Shown piece after piece: positions 49,780-60,110 of a stretch of DNA of 64,000 nucleotides. Origin of the DNA: Nepenthes gracilis (lineage: Eukaryota; Streptophyta; Magnoliopsida; Caryophyllales; Nepenthaceae); contig BSYO01000005.1 in NCBI GenBank assembly GCA_033239525.1, forward strand, positions 1,460,001 to 1,524,000, read 5' to 3'. The translations under genes and the position numbers were made by a program. The notes under the pieces are model-generated. The model was given only the letters and a program-made list of their open reading frames with translations. It did not search any database and was not told where the DNA came from. Numbering within the stretch: the first letter of the stretch is position 1; the number at the start of each line of letters is the position of its first letter.

Positions 49780-50280
49780 GTTGGTCACTTGAGTAGAATA
49801 TTTTCTGAAGGGAGAACCTTTTTTGGATGGACTCCTAAGAGATTTGACTATATGTAGGAGGGATGGCTTTAGGAATTGGAGGACAAGGCTTCCTGGACAA
49901 GAGAGATCTCTTGAATAAGGCAACCCTCTTGGCTTCCTGTGATAGGAGGGCTGGCCTCCTTAATAGTTGCCTTTTGGACAGAACACATGGGTCCTAAAAA
50001 GTTGGGTGGAAGAGCTTCTTTTTGGATTCTTCTCTTTGGCCCCTCTTTTGAGACCCCCATTCTTTGGGTCCTTTCCCTGGATTGATGGTAGAGCTTCCTC
50101 AAGGATGGTAGTTGGAACTTCCACCATTTTACTCCTTCCTTTTCTTCTCTTTGGCCTTTTTAGTCATTCCCCCACTTTGATCATTTCAGCCGTTCCTCCT
50201 CTCTTTCTATGAGAATAAAAGGAATATTTATAAAGGAGTAGGGTGATTGGATTATAAGATAACCACCTATCAACCGCCTC
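49780..50280 (-). repeat. Dispersed repeat, inverted partner of 55640-56120
   Basis: Read on the minus strand it shares ordered blocks with 55640-56120: GTGGTTAT, CCTTTTATTCTC, AGAAAG, GAGGACCC-like and GGAGTCCATCC words. Probably LTR-derived, given its length and promoter-like ACCTATAAA/TTATAAA motifs. Confidence 0.5.
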
Positions 50281-50414
50281 TACATGGATAAAGATGAACG
50301 GATAGGTGGCATATAAGCTTACTTTTCGGGTTAAAATTATTGAGCGGTCTCGAATTAATAAGATAAAAGGCAATTATATTGAACATTTATTTTTTTTTGT
50401 GGTCCTTCTTCTTA

Positions 50415-50545
50415 GGTGAGTCGTTCCCCACTTTGATCATTTCAGCCGTTCCTCCCCTCTTTTCGTGAGAATAAAAGGAATATTTATAGATGAGTAGAGT
50501 GGTTGGATTATTGACTATAACCATCTATCGATGGGGGTAAATTGA
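50415..50545 (-). repeat. Local direct copy of 50160-50270
   Basis: CCCCACTTTGATCATTTCAG, CCGTTCCTCC, GAGAATAAAAGGAATATTTA and GAGTAG recur in the same order about 255 bp downstream. Confidence 0.75.
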
Positions 50546-50694
50546 TGATATATATGGGTTGCTAATTGGGGGGCCTAATTTATTTGCATTTTTGGGCTTT
50601 GAATTATGTTAAACATTTATTTCATTTGTGATTATTTTTTTGGGATAGGTTTATTAAACTCATCAATCAATAATTTAATAAAACGTATGACATA

Positions 50695-50696
<2 letters not shown>

Positions 50697-50735
<39 letters not shown>
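50697..50735. repeat. AAT microsatellite
   Basis: About 12 consecutive AAT trinucleotides within a longer AAT-rich zone to 50815. Confidence 0.9.
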
Positions 50736-50736
<1 letters not shown>

Positions 50737-50819
50737 CGTTTGAATAATTAGTATGATAATAATAATAAATAGTAATAAAAAATATTAATAATTAATTAAT
50801 AATAATAAAATATATTAAT

Positions 50820-51295
50820 TCCCTCACTTCTCCTTCTCGATTCTTCTTCTGCGTTTCATCTCTCACTTCCGTCTCATCTCTTTCTATCTCGATTATTCTA
50901 GCCTTCTTGTCTCAGGTTCTCTTGCTCTCTCCGTCTCTCTCTTTCCCTTCCGTTTCCCTCCTTTTCCGTTGCTCTTCCTCGAAGTGACGCCGATACTCAA
51001 TCGTCATCGCCTGTTTCCTTTTCCTCCTTCATTCAATCGACCGGTGATTCCGTTTGTCCTCATTTAATCAGTAGCCCGTTTCTGTGGGTTACAAAGAGAG
51101 GCGTGCGGTAGTAGTGTAGGTTGCTCGAGCCTCTGCAGACAAAGCCTCCTGTGCCAGAGTCGTCGTCGTCCGGAGTCGTTGTGGCCGTTGTCATTCTGAG
51201 TCCAGAGGTGTGCCGCTGACGTTCGCCGTTAGTTGCCGTTGCCGTCGTCAGTTGATGCTGCTGTCGCCGCAAACCCTAGCCATCACTCCAGGCAA
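50820..51295 (+). other. Pyrimidine-rich leader-like segment ending at a GC-type splice donor
   Basis: A sharp change from AAT repeats to CT-rich DNA (CTCTCTCCGTCTCTCTCTTT) and then GC-rich DNA with CCGTTGCCGTCGTC and AAACCCTAGCC, a word typical of plant 5' leaders. At 51290 CCAG|GCAAGTAA fits the consensus of a GC-AG donor. No coding exon was found downstream. It may be a transposon leader, a lost gene's first exon or a non-coding RNA. Confidence 0.35.
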
Positions 51296-51619
51296 GTAAA
51301 ATTTCTAATTTTTGTTAGTAAATCCTTCCTTTCTTCTCATTGATACTAATCTTCTTTCTATTGTGCCGTAATTTATGGAAATTGGCGGTATTTCTGTGAG
51401 GTGAAAATCGTCAAAATTAGAGCATTCGCTCTCTGTTCGGCCGTATTAGGAAGTGAAACAGTGAAGATTTTGTTGGGCTTTAGGTCCGTAAATGGGTATT
51501 GTTGGTGGGTATAATCACGCGTAGATATACGGATATAGTATGCATGGGTTGAATAAATAATAAATTAAATAAATATAAATAAATAAGAACTCATTAATTA
51601 TATAAGGTAAATACATATA

Positions 51620-51845
51620 CATATCAGTGCACGGTGTGTGGGTGTGCGTAGATGGACGTGTGTGAATACGGTGTATATGTACTGCATTTGTGTGTGTATG
51701 GCAGTGTACAGGTGCAGGTGGGTGTGCGCACTGTGCGCGGTGGGTGTGCGGCAGTGTAGGTGCAAGTGTTCTGCCGTGGGTGGTAGTGTGTGTGCGTGTT
51801 GGTATATATATATGTGGCAGAGTGTGTTTGTGTTGATATAAATAT
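51620..51845 (+). repeat. GT-rich degenerate minisatellite
   Basis: The plus strand is dominated by GTGTG, GGTGTGCG and GCAGTGTA words with very little C, ending in TATATATATGTGG. The strand bias creates Cys-rich open frames that are not genes. Confidence 0.75.
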
Positions 51846-51849
51846 AAAT

Positions 51850-53139
51850 ATAAATAGATGTAGTTAGTATATTCATATATTTGTATATATATATAATTAT
51901 ATATGTGTTGATAGTATACGTCTATAACGTGTGTAGGGGTAAGTTAGGCAAGTTTAGAATAATAATAGTCAGTTAAGTGATTATTTCTACATTTCTTTGA
52001 TAAATTCTGGTAAATTATTTTTCGCGTTAACTTTGTTGGAATATGTATATTTTATTGGCACTTTGTACTTAAGTTAATGAGAGCATATGAAATACTAAGC
52101 CATTGAGTCGAATAAGAGGCTACGAAACTTTAGTGTAATTTACACCTTTTTGATATTGAATTCATATTCCGGTGGTTGAGGTCATTTGGATGGATGCTTA
52201 TAATCTTGTGAACCTTTTGTGTGAGATATCAGTGGATATCGTGCCGAAGTTGTGTTGGGTTTTACTTGTTGATGATATAAGTATTCTGTTCCTAAAGGGG
52301 TGTGGATCAGAAGATCACAGAATACATGTGAGTTATCCGATGGGGTAAAGATAATGTTGTTTGTGTATGTGTATTGGATACGGTACTTGTACTCTACGAC
52401 TAGTAAGTATCATGAGACTATAGGATCGTTTGTCAAACTTGCGAGCATCGGAATCTCAAGAGTTATCCAGAAGTGGGCGGGTGTATGGATTAAAAGTTCA
52501 CAGTGATGTATAAGGTTCGAGGAGACTTTTGTAATATCTCACATAATTAGGACCTCTTTTATAACGGGTTTGAGGGAACTTATATTGTGATTGATGCTCG
52601 GATTCGGCAAAAATCCAATTTACATCTCGATGATTTGTTGTTATGTTGCCTTTGAATCGTGAATACGGCAGGTTATTGAATCTTGAATAATTGTCGATTT
52701 ATCTTATATAATTATGATATTATTATTATTTGAGACGTTTTATTACATTTTGTTATTTTATTGATTTATTTACTTGTTGAGCCTTAAATTCACTCTTACA
52801 TTTTGTTGGATTCATAATAGAAGTTATGACAGGTTAAAAGAAATCAAGTTGTTGCTAAGGAATTTCTGGATAAAGATGATCTTGGGGTCAAAAACTTGTG
52901 ACTAAAAACTCTATAGTTAATTCGATTGGTCGATATTTTATTTAATTATATTATCGGGATTGCGTTTTTAGGGTTATGATTTTGTATATATTTATTATCT
53001 TTAGAAAATTTATTATAAAAATTATAATTATTATATTTTATTTAGTGATGCATTTATAAGGTTATTTATAATTTTGGATTTTCACGTGGTTATTTTAGAT
53101 CAGGTCGAGTGACTTGGCTCTAGGCTTCACAAATATCTT
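51850..53139. other. Intergenic DNA, probably old repeat
   Basis: No gene recognised. Around 52785-52850 the words TTGTTGAGCCTTAAATTCAC and ATGACAGGTTAAAAG resemble 3' parts of non-coding plant transposons, and weakly resemble 13690-14170 in reverse. Confidence 0.4.
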
Positions 53140-53545
53140 GTATTGACATTTGCAAATTTGAATGATATCCTCTTTTGTTGTACTAAATTCAAAGTATTAT
53201 CACTCCCCTTTGACTTCTTCTCCATGCTAGTGTTGCTTCCCTTTGCACTTCTTATTGGCTTTTATTTGGGTACCTTGACCAAGTCTCCTAATGGTCACCT
53301 CGCATTGGAAATTGTCTAATGGGGGGATTCTTCGCTCCTCTGGAGATTGTCATCTATTGTCCTTGGCCAATTTTCCTTCCATGGGTATTTCACATCAATA
53401 TTTACAAGTTTGGACAATACCTTTTTTTGTTCTATTGAATTTGAAGTATTGTCATTTTCCTTTGGCTTCTTCTCTACGCTGGTGCTGCTGCTCTACTTCT
53501 CCTAGAATTTTTCTTTCCACTGCATTGACCAAATCTCCTATTGGT
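53140..53545 (-). repeat. Imperfect direct repeat inside a decayed element
   Basis: 53145-53300 and 53405-53555 share TTTTTGTT, GTATT(A/G)TCA, CCTTTGGCTTCTTCTC and TTGACCAA(A/G)TCTCCTA in order, about 260 bp apart. The block adjoins a Copia remnant and is probably part of it. Confidence 0.5.
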
Positions 53546-53689
53546 TACCACAACATTGCCATCTATAATCAAGGCCTCCATCAAGTACAACTTGATCACT
53601 TGCATTCATTTATCACAACTGAGACACTTTTGGTGAATTTTCATTTGTTTTACACAATGTTATGAAAAGCTCTTCTTGTCATGTTTTTT

Positions 53690-54200
53690 TATTAAAATCA
53701 AATTCAAAAGGATATCCAGAGTATGTCCTATGTCCCTCAACATAAACTTCGTTTCATTGTTTGTCTGTAAACTAACTTCTTAATGTCCACTACCTAGATG
53801 AGCCATTATTTTTGTTTTCAATATCTCGTTGTTCCCATGCGCATAGAAAATAAAGAGGAAATTTCTTGATGTCATATGGTATGAGAAACTGTTATCCATC
53901 GCCAAAGTCATCTTATGACTTTTGAAGCTATTTGTTAGGATCATTTATCTCTTGACGCTTGCTACCGCCATTCTTCTACTTTTTCTTGAAATGAATCCCT
54001 ATTCATGTAACCTTTTTGTCATAATGAATGCTCTCTATTCATATTACCCCTTTTGCCATAATGAAGGCACTCAATATCCTTAAATTTAGACCGACTATTG
54101 CTCTCATTTGACTTGTCTTATCGGTCTTTTGATCTTCTATGTACCTGACTGTTACTTGACACTAAGGCACTCGACTTCACGAAAATCCTCATCATTGCCC
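53690..54200 (-). pseudogene. Copia gag zinc-knuckle and protease remnant
   Basis: On the minus strand, pieces such as LHYGKRGNM (a worn CxxC-GH knuckle), AMDNSFSYHMTSRNF (protease block in place of the usual DSGAS-H-T) and LRDIGHTLDILLNL follow in the right order for a Copia gag-protease region. Stops and shifts are frequent, the key protease residues are lost, and no integrase or polymerase is seen. It differs in sequence from the elements at 18990 and 25592. Confidence 0.5.
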
Positions 54201-54210
54201 TTATATTTAG

Positions 54211-54989
54211 ACTTGTTTATAAGTAACGAAGTAATAACTTTATCAATACTTAATATATCTTTCTAAATAATAGCATCATGATGATATTAGAGTCCTTAAT
54301 TTTAACTCGTTTTAACCCTTTTACAAATTGCGAAATAAAGATACACACGAATATATAATACACGTATAATTTATTTGAATCTAGTTATATTTAATTATCA
54401 AAAAGATATAAATAGTAAGAACAATAAATAATAATAGGCAAGACAAATTTTTAGTAACAAAGACAAATCTCAATAATCACGATTTCAAGTAAAACTCTTC
54501 AAACTTTTATTTTTAGTAAAAATAATATACTAAGAAAGTTAACTTATGGATCGGATGGTACAGATATACTAAATTTAGCCAACTTACTTTTAACTTGTGA
54601 CCTCCACTAGAAAATTCTTTAGACTTGCCTTCAACAATGGAACGAGACACTTTCCGTTTTTCTTGTCAATCTTATTTCATGAGTTATAAAATTTTTGCAC
54701 ACTACTATATCTTAATTTTCACACCACCAATGTCTTGTATGAAGGTCCACATGTAAAAAAATGTGTATATAATAAAGTATATTTATTTGATAAGAATGTA
54801 ATAAGAAAATCTTAAAATTGATACTCAACAATTAAGAAAGAGTTTTCTCAAAAAAGGAACTTTTAAAAATTTTTAAAAAGGGATCTTTAGAGTTGATGCT
54901 TTGTGCAATATAATCTTAAGAATTGCTGCATGAGTTATAAAAGGTAGGTATATATGGAGAGTGTTTGATATAAGGTAAAAAATATAACA
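54211..54989. other. Intergenic DNA, nothing recognised
   Basis: AT-rich, no gene or repeat partner identified. Confidence 0.5.
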
Positions 54990-55245
54990 AATAAAAAATA
55001 CATGCCCCAATGCTTGAGCGCTAATAGAGCTCTCATTAGGCGTGTGTACTTTGAAAAGTGTGTGCGTGACTCGAGTGCACCTCAAGCACATGCATTCTAA
55101 AAAGGGCACTTGTGCGTGCATCGAGCATACTTTGAGCGCAGGCATTTTGAAAAGGGCGCTCGCGTGCATCTCTGACACACCTTGTGCGTAGACATATTGG
55201 AAAAAGCACTTATGCATGGATTAAGTGTAAAGTAGGCGTGGATAT
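54990..55245. repeat. Degenerate 50-bp tandem repeat, about 4-5 units
   Basis: CATTTTGAAAAGGGCGCTCG or variants start near 55047, 55093, 55143 and 55193, a spacing of 46, 50 and 50 bp. The unit aligns with that at 3111-3360 (CAATTCCAAAAGCTCGCACT). Cys- and His-rich minus-strand frames here are repeat by-products. Confidence 0.7.
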
Positions 55246-55639
55246 TAAAAGTTGCGGATTTATGAATATCGAGTGTGAATCTGATGCAGATTTTCATAAT
55301 ATCAAATAATATGTCAACAACCAATCATACTCAATTACAAAATATGCCTAATAAATATAATTGTTCGCGGTCAACAAATAAGCCAATAACATACAACCGA
55401 TGCGGTGAAATGAACCATTAAATATATTGTTAATCATTGGCGACAAAATATAATAAGAGTATAAGAAATAAAATCTCATAACTAAGTATATGTAATGATT
55501 GGTTCGATAAACCCGATCCAAGAAGAAGGTCCACAGATAAAGTAAATGTCAAATGAAATTTAACCTGAAGAAGACCCAGCGGCTCAATAACTCTGGCCTA
55601 GAAAGCGAGCCTATGGGCAATACACAACTTACCCGTTCG

Positions 55640-56120
55640 TTCTTATCCACGGCGACGGTTCAACAGGTTGCTTAATATGTGGTTATTCAACCGCCTCACG
55701 TCTCTATAAAAAGCCCTTTTATTCTCGCGGAGAAAGGGGGGAGAAACGGTCGAAAATGACTAGAGAGGAATAATCCTAAAAATATGGCTAGAAAGGAGAA
55801 GAGAGAAAAAGGGGCTATATACCCCAATTAGAAGACCATTCATCTCAGAAGTCAATCTAGTAAGAGGACCCAAAAGAGTGGTTCCAAAAAAGCGGTGGGA
55901 GAAGAGGATCCAAAAGAAGGCTCTTTCCTGGAGCCACATGCTCCATTTAAAAGGCTACACCTAAGAAGTCCAGCCATTCATCTCAAGAGGCCAAGAGAAC
56001 TTCTTCGGAGTCCATCCTAGTAGAGGCTCTCCCTCTAGGAGATCTTCCATTAAAGTGATCGGCCAGAGTACTCCCGTGAGCCTTAGACAGTCATACAATT
56101 AACAACAGCTTATCTAAGAC
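55640..56120 (+). repeat. Dispersed repeat, inverted partner of 49780-50280
   Basis: Contains CCTTTTATTCTCGCGG, GAGAAACGGTCGAAAATGAC, several GAGGA(C/T)CCAAAAG words and GGAGTCCATCCTAG. The order matches the minus strand of 49780-50280. With the tail at 56340-56480 it may be one decayed Gypsy-type LTR. Confidence 0.5.
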
Positions 56121-56339
56121 ACGCTGCTGCGGACGCATTCCTAAGCGGCCTACCTGTTGGGCACGTTTCTAAGCCATCCCACCTGTCCGGCGCATATCTA
56201 AGCCGTCCCTTCGCGGGCATACTTCTAAGCCATCTATCAGTTGGATGTATCCAAATACTTAATCCATCGATATATACATCTTGCATCTTTTTATTTTCTT
56301 GAAAAGGCATCTCACTTGATCTTCGGAGGGTTTATAGTG

Positions 56340-56480
56340 GAAGTAATTTTCGCCATTCTCTGACCTTTTATTTTCAGTTGTATTGTACAGGATTTAGGTT
56401 CGAGATTATGGAGATTAGATCTGTATCAGATTGACCTAATATAAAGATCCGATTCACGACCCCCGAATTTGTAAAATAAC
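56340..56480 (+). mobile_element. Gypsy-type LTR tail (probable)
   Basis: TTGTATTGTACAGGATTTAG, GGTTCGAGATTATGG and GATCTGTATCAGATTGACC have ordered counterparts at 13030-13110. Not attached to coding DNA. Confidence 0.4.
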
Positions 56481-56489
56481 CTGAATTTA

Positions 56490-56620
56490 TGGTACGCAGC
56501 TAATAAGTTGTACGATAATATTTAATATAAAAAAATCTTTCTTGACTTAATAAAAAATTACAAAATAAATTTTACATAAATCCACTTTAAAATAGTGATC
56601 GGTTATAAAAATAATCACTT
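56490..56620 (-). mobile_element. Fragment of a Copia LTR 3' part
   Basis: ATTTAATATAAAAAAATC, a TAATAAAAAATTA block, ATAAATCCACT and GATCGGTTATA follow in the order seen at 8460-8550 of the minus-strand element. A short decayed piece of the same or a related LTR. Confidence 0.45.
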
Positions 56621-56639
56621 TTAAAATTCTTTCACTAAA

Positions 56640-57040
56640 ATTCGATTGAATAATGGTTAAACCCAATCTCCCAACATACATTGCAACCCACAATGAAAGA
56701 ATATACCCACAGAGTGAACAACCAAAATGAAAATAGTTCTAGAAATAAATTACAGCAATATGTTTGAATTTGACGAAAAAGAAAATTTAAATTAGACATC
56801 AATTTGATGTTAAAACCCTTCATTTTCTCACTTTTTTTTTTTTAATTTTCTCTTCATTCTGTGCCATTATATTAAAAATGATCTCTCTTTTTGCCCTAGA
56901 ATTACGCATGGCCTTTGATAGCAAAGTTAGTATCCAAATGCCAAAAAGCAAAACTGCAATTTGTGCACAAGCCCCTTGTGCGGCACCCATTTTGTTTACT
57001 TGCGAACGAGCACCTCCTGACTTTGTACTAGCATCTCCCA
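56640..57040. other. Intergenic DNA, nothing recognised
   Basis: No gene seen. Opposed open frames over 56820-57210 have repeated CAAGC/GCACC words but no protein family features. Confidence 0.4.
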
Positions 57041-57044
57041 TTTT

Positions 57045-57300
57045 GTTTACCTGTGCACAAGCACATCTCATTCGTGCATGAGCTTTGCCCATTATGTCCA
57101 TTGGTCTGATTTTCATTCGAATAAACTTCACGTAAACATACAGTGAGCTCTCTTTAACAAAGCATTTCGTGACACACACAAATATCACTTGAACTTTGCC
57201 TGAGATCTCCACTCAAGCGAGCCTTGCACAGACATTGCTCATTTTTCAGATTATCCATCCATTGAGTATAAAACTTATAAGGAAGTGATTAAAAATTTAA
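57045..57300. repeat. Dispersed repeat, copy 3 (partial)
   Basis: TTATGTCCATTGGT, GATTTTCATTCGAATAAACTT, CAAGCGAGCCT and a TTATCCATCCATTGAGT end match 48830-49040 in order. A shorter copy of the 47505/48628 repeat. Confidence 0.5.
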
Positions 57301-57863
57301 TATTAAACTCAATTTTAAGCTGATTTAGTTTATGCTGGACCCCCAATTTCATAATTATTTCTAAGATCATGCAACCTGTGGACAAGAAGCTGGAGGTGAT
57401 CATGAAATTGTTGGGGCTGGTTCATTTTTTTATGGTTCTTTGACTAGAAAACTAGGAATTCGTTAAACAATCCTTCTCAAGTTTATTGAGATCATGAAAT
57501 TACCTGGATTGTCTTATTTTTTCACCATCTTTGACTAGAAAATTTGAATTTGATTAGACGCTCTTTTTTGGCTTATTTTTCTTTTCCATCGCACAATGTC
57601 AATTAAAAGGACGAAAAAGTGATTCTGATGGTATGGTATGGAATGCTCTTTAATTATAGTTGGTTTGGGTGGAGGTCAAAGGTGGAATCTGGGTTCTCTA
57701 TCTCTGTTAATTATAATAACCCAATTAATATCAAATGGTTGAGATTATTTATAAAAAAACTAATTATTTCTTAAAAAATAATATAATTATTCGATTAATA
57801 TTAAATTGTTATAATTAAAAGAAATTAAATTTATAAACTCTTTTGGAAAAATAAACTTCCTAA

Positions 57864-58079
57864 TGGTATATTTGCTTGTTGGAATGGAATAAGGTGGAAA
57901 TAGAATAGTTATTCCTAGGGAATAGAATTGGATGAGAATAGAGTTTGAATTATTATTCTCGTATTTGATTGTTTGAATGGAATAAGGTACGATTTAGTAT
58001 TCCATTATTTGATTTGTAGAATAGTATGAAAAATAAGGTAGGAATAGTAAATAGTAGTAATAATAATAATAATAAAATA

Positions 58080-58115
<36 letters not shown>

Positions 58116-58260
58116 GTGGGATTGTTTATTTTCACATATATGAAAAAAATATTCCTATAAAAATATTTATTTTGGTTAAATTTACAATCAAACGGAAGAA
58201 TATCTATTTTTAAGAATAAAAATTTTATTTTCACCTTATTTTTTCTAATCAAACATGAGG
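57864..58260. mobile_element. Tourist-like MITE (PIF/Harbinger type, probable)
   Basis: The left end TATTTGCTTGTTGGAATGG with AATAAGGTGGAAATAGAATA mirrors the right end, where CACCTTATTTTTTCTAATCA then AACATGAGG is its approximate reverse complement over about 50 bp. TAA flanks both sides, matching the 3-bp target of Harbinger elements. An ATT/AAT trinucleotide tract fills the centre (58044-58116). Confidence 0.55.
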
Positions 58261-58540
58261 TAATTGTGTCAAAGATGCAAGAGGAGATGAAGATTTTCAC
58301 CTTGTTTGGGAAGGGAGGGGAAAGGAGTTGATTGATGATTATCTATCGTTAATTCTTTGCTTTGGATTTAATTAAAAAAAAAGGGCTGTTATAATACCTT
58401 TTAATGGTCAATTTTGAGATACAACTTTAATTAATTGTGTGTGGGAACATAATTTCGGTTTTCTATCCTCCTCTTTGGCTGAGCACAAAAGCTTGACTTT
58501 TGTTGGTGAATTGAATTGGAGGGTTCATTTCATCTATCGC

Positions 58541-58543
<3 letters not shown>

Positions 58544-58591
<48 letters not shown>
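58544..58591. repeat. CT microsatellite
   Basis: About 24 uninterrupted CT dinucleotides. Not next to a recognised gene. Confidence 0.92.
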
Positions 58592-58595
<4 letters not shown>

Positions 58596-59149
58596 ATTTT
58601 TAAATTATTATTATTAAATTTTAATAAATATTTAAAAATAAAGAAACAAATACTGATTTTCCCTTAAAAGAAATAGTGATGTGTCCTGGGTTCAAAAATG
58701 AAGAAACAAATGCTAGTTGTTCCTTACTCCCTTTCCCAGAAATCCCCTGCTTTCCACCCAATAAAATTTAAACATGGGGATTCAGGGAAGCTCTATCTAT
58801 TATAAAAATAGAAAGATTTATTTTTTATATCTTAATTTTTTATTTTTAAATAAAAAATATATTTTAATTATTTTTTAAAAAATTAAAAATTAGTTAAATC
58901 AGTTATTTTAAAGTAATGAAATTATAATTATTTCTTTAAAAATATATTATCAAAATTAAAAAATAAGTGCCTTTATTTCATTGCCTCATTCCAGGCAGAT
59001 TGTCAACAGGCTTCCACAATTTATCCTAAACAATTTTAATTTTAATTTTTTTTCTATTCATTTTGACTTGGCACCATTGGGGATCACTCCCATGTGGAAG
59101 TCCTTGTGCCAAAGGACTTGGATGGAGCACGTGTGTGATAAAAAGAATG
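58592..59149. other. AT-rich intergenic DNA
   Basis: No gene or repeat recognised. Contains two short direct words, AATGAAGAAACAAATGCTAG and a near copy AAAGAAACAAATACTG. Confidence 0.5.
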
Positions 59150-59900
59150 AATTCCGGTCAATTCTGGACGGTCTATTGCTCTGGTCAATATGTTGACCGG
59201 CAAAAGTCGTGAGACGACTGACTCTGTTGAAGAAGTAGGATGGATCATTTCGACCGGTCAACGGTGTGATTGACCGGCTAATATGAGAGGACGGGTCAGC
59301 GAGTTGGCCATTTGGATATGGAAAGGTCGAATGAGCTGTCGTATCAAAAGGTGCTCTGATTGGCCTATCCAATTGGATAGTTGGTAGATGTCATTCTTGG
59401 AATTCCAAAGGCTGATCGGTTTGCAAGAGCATGCATACGCCGTCTATTGCAAAATTTGGCGTGCGCGTGCACAGATGCAGATCTTGGAAGTTGAGCACCA
59501 ACCACCAAGTTGGATTATGGTGAGGGACATGTATATATATGTGTGTATATACACACTCAGTAAAGTGAGAGAGGTGATCACTGGATAAGTAGAGAAAAGA
59601 CTGTGTGTGTAAAATAAAGAGGAGAGAAAGTGAAAAGAAAGAGAACTGTAAATGAAAACAAAGTGTGAAGGCTTTGTTTACTTTTGCTCTACTCTTATTT
59701 TCGCCTTCTGTAATTTCTCTCATACTTAGTGATTTTGTGGATTTAGTGTCCTGTGGTTTTTTCTTTATTTTAGAAGGGTTTTTCACGTAAAAATTTGGTG
59801 TTTATTTATAACCTTACATCTACTTCACTTGGTCTTGTATCTTTTATCAGTTGGTTCAATTCCGGAAACAAACAGAGAGGATTGTTCTTGTATCATTGTC
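59150..59900 (+). mobile_element. Decayed LTR related to the long-LTR Copia family, plus strand
   Basis: The left part has repeated TTGACCGG and CCGGTCAA words like the LTRs at 18990-23688. The right part has TAGAAGGGTTTTTCACGTAA then ATTTGGTGTTTATT, matching the family's GTGAAGGATTTTCAC ... AACGTTGTGCA order. Both edges are uncertain, and 59485-59770 also resembles 47870-48135. Confidence 0.5.
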
Positions 59901-60017
59901 AGTAGACCGTTTGTTGTCCGCCAACAGGCACCACTTGAACCAAATATCTTAGAACCCCAGTATGGGACAGTGGACGGCCGAAAGGGGAGGGCAGCGTGTA
60001 CCATCAGGGACTGACAT

Positions 60018-60052
60018 ATCGCGGGGAGGGGAGGCCAGGGGAGGGGCAGGGT
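60018..60052 (+). promoter_or_regulatory. Strong G-quadruplex motif
   Basis: Four GGGG tracts at 60023-60026, 60028-60031, 60038-60041 and 60043-60046, with loops of 1, 6 and 1 nt, plus a further GGG at 60049-60051. It lies about 740 bp upstream of the UGT start codon. Structure formation is predicted from the pattern only; any role is inference. Confidence 0.6.
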
Positions 60053-60110
60053 GGTCCTGCACCACCAGCGACTGATATCTAGGTGTCAGTAGCGATACCT
60101 TTGCTTTACC

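Noticed and set aside
51598..51876. Cys- and His-rich frames on both strands.
   Set aside because: Produced by the GT-rich minisatellite.
54873..55324. Repeating Cys- and His-containing minus-strand frames.
   Set aside because: By-products of the degenerate 50-bp tandem repeat; the period is not a multiple of three, so no stable peptide repeat exists.
59840..59875. GGTTCAATTCC, a word like a tRNA T-loop.
   Set aside because: No acceptor, D or anticodon stems can be placed around it; it lies at the end of a decayed LTR.
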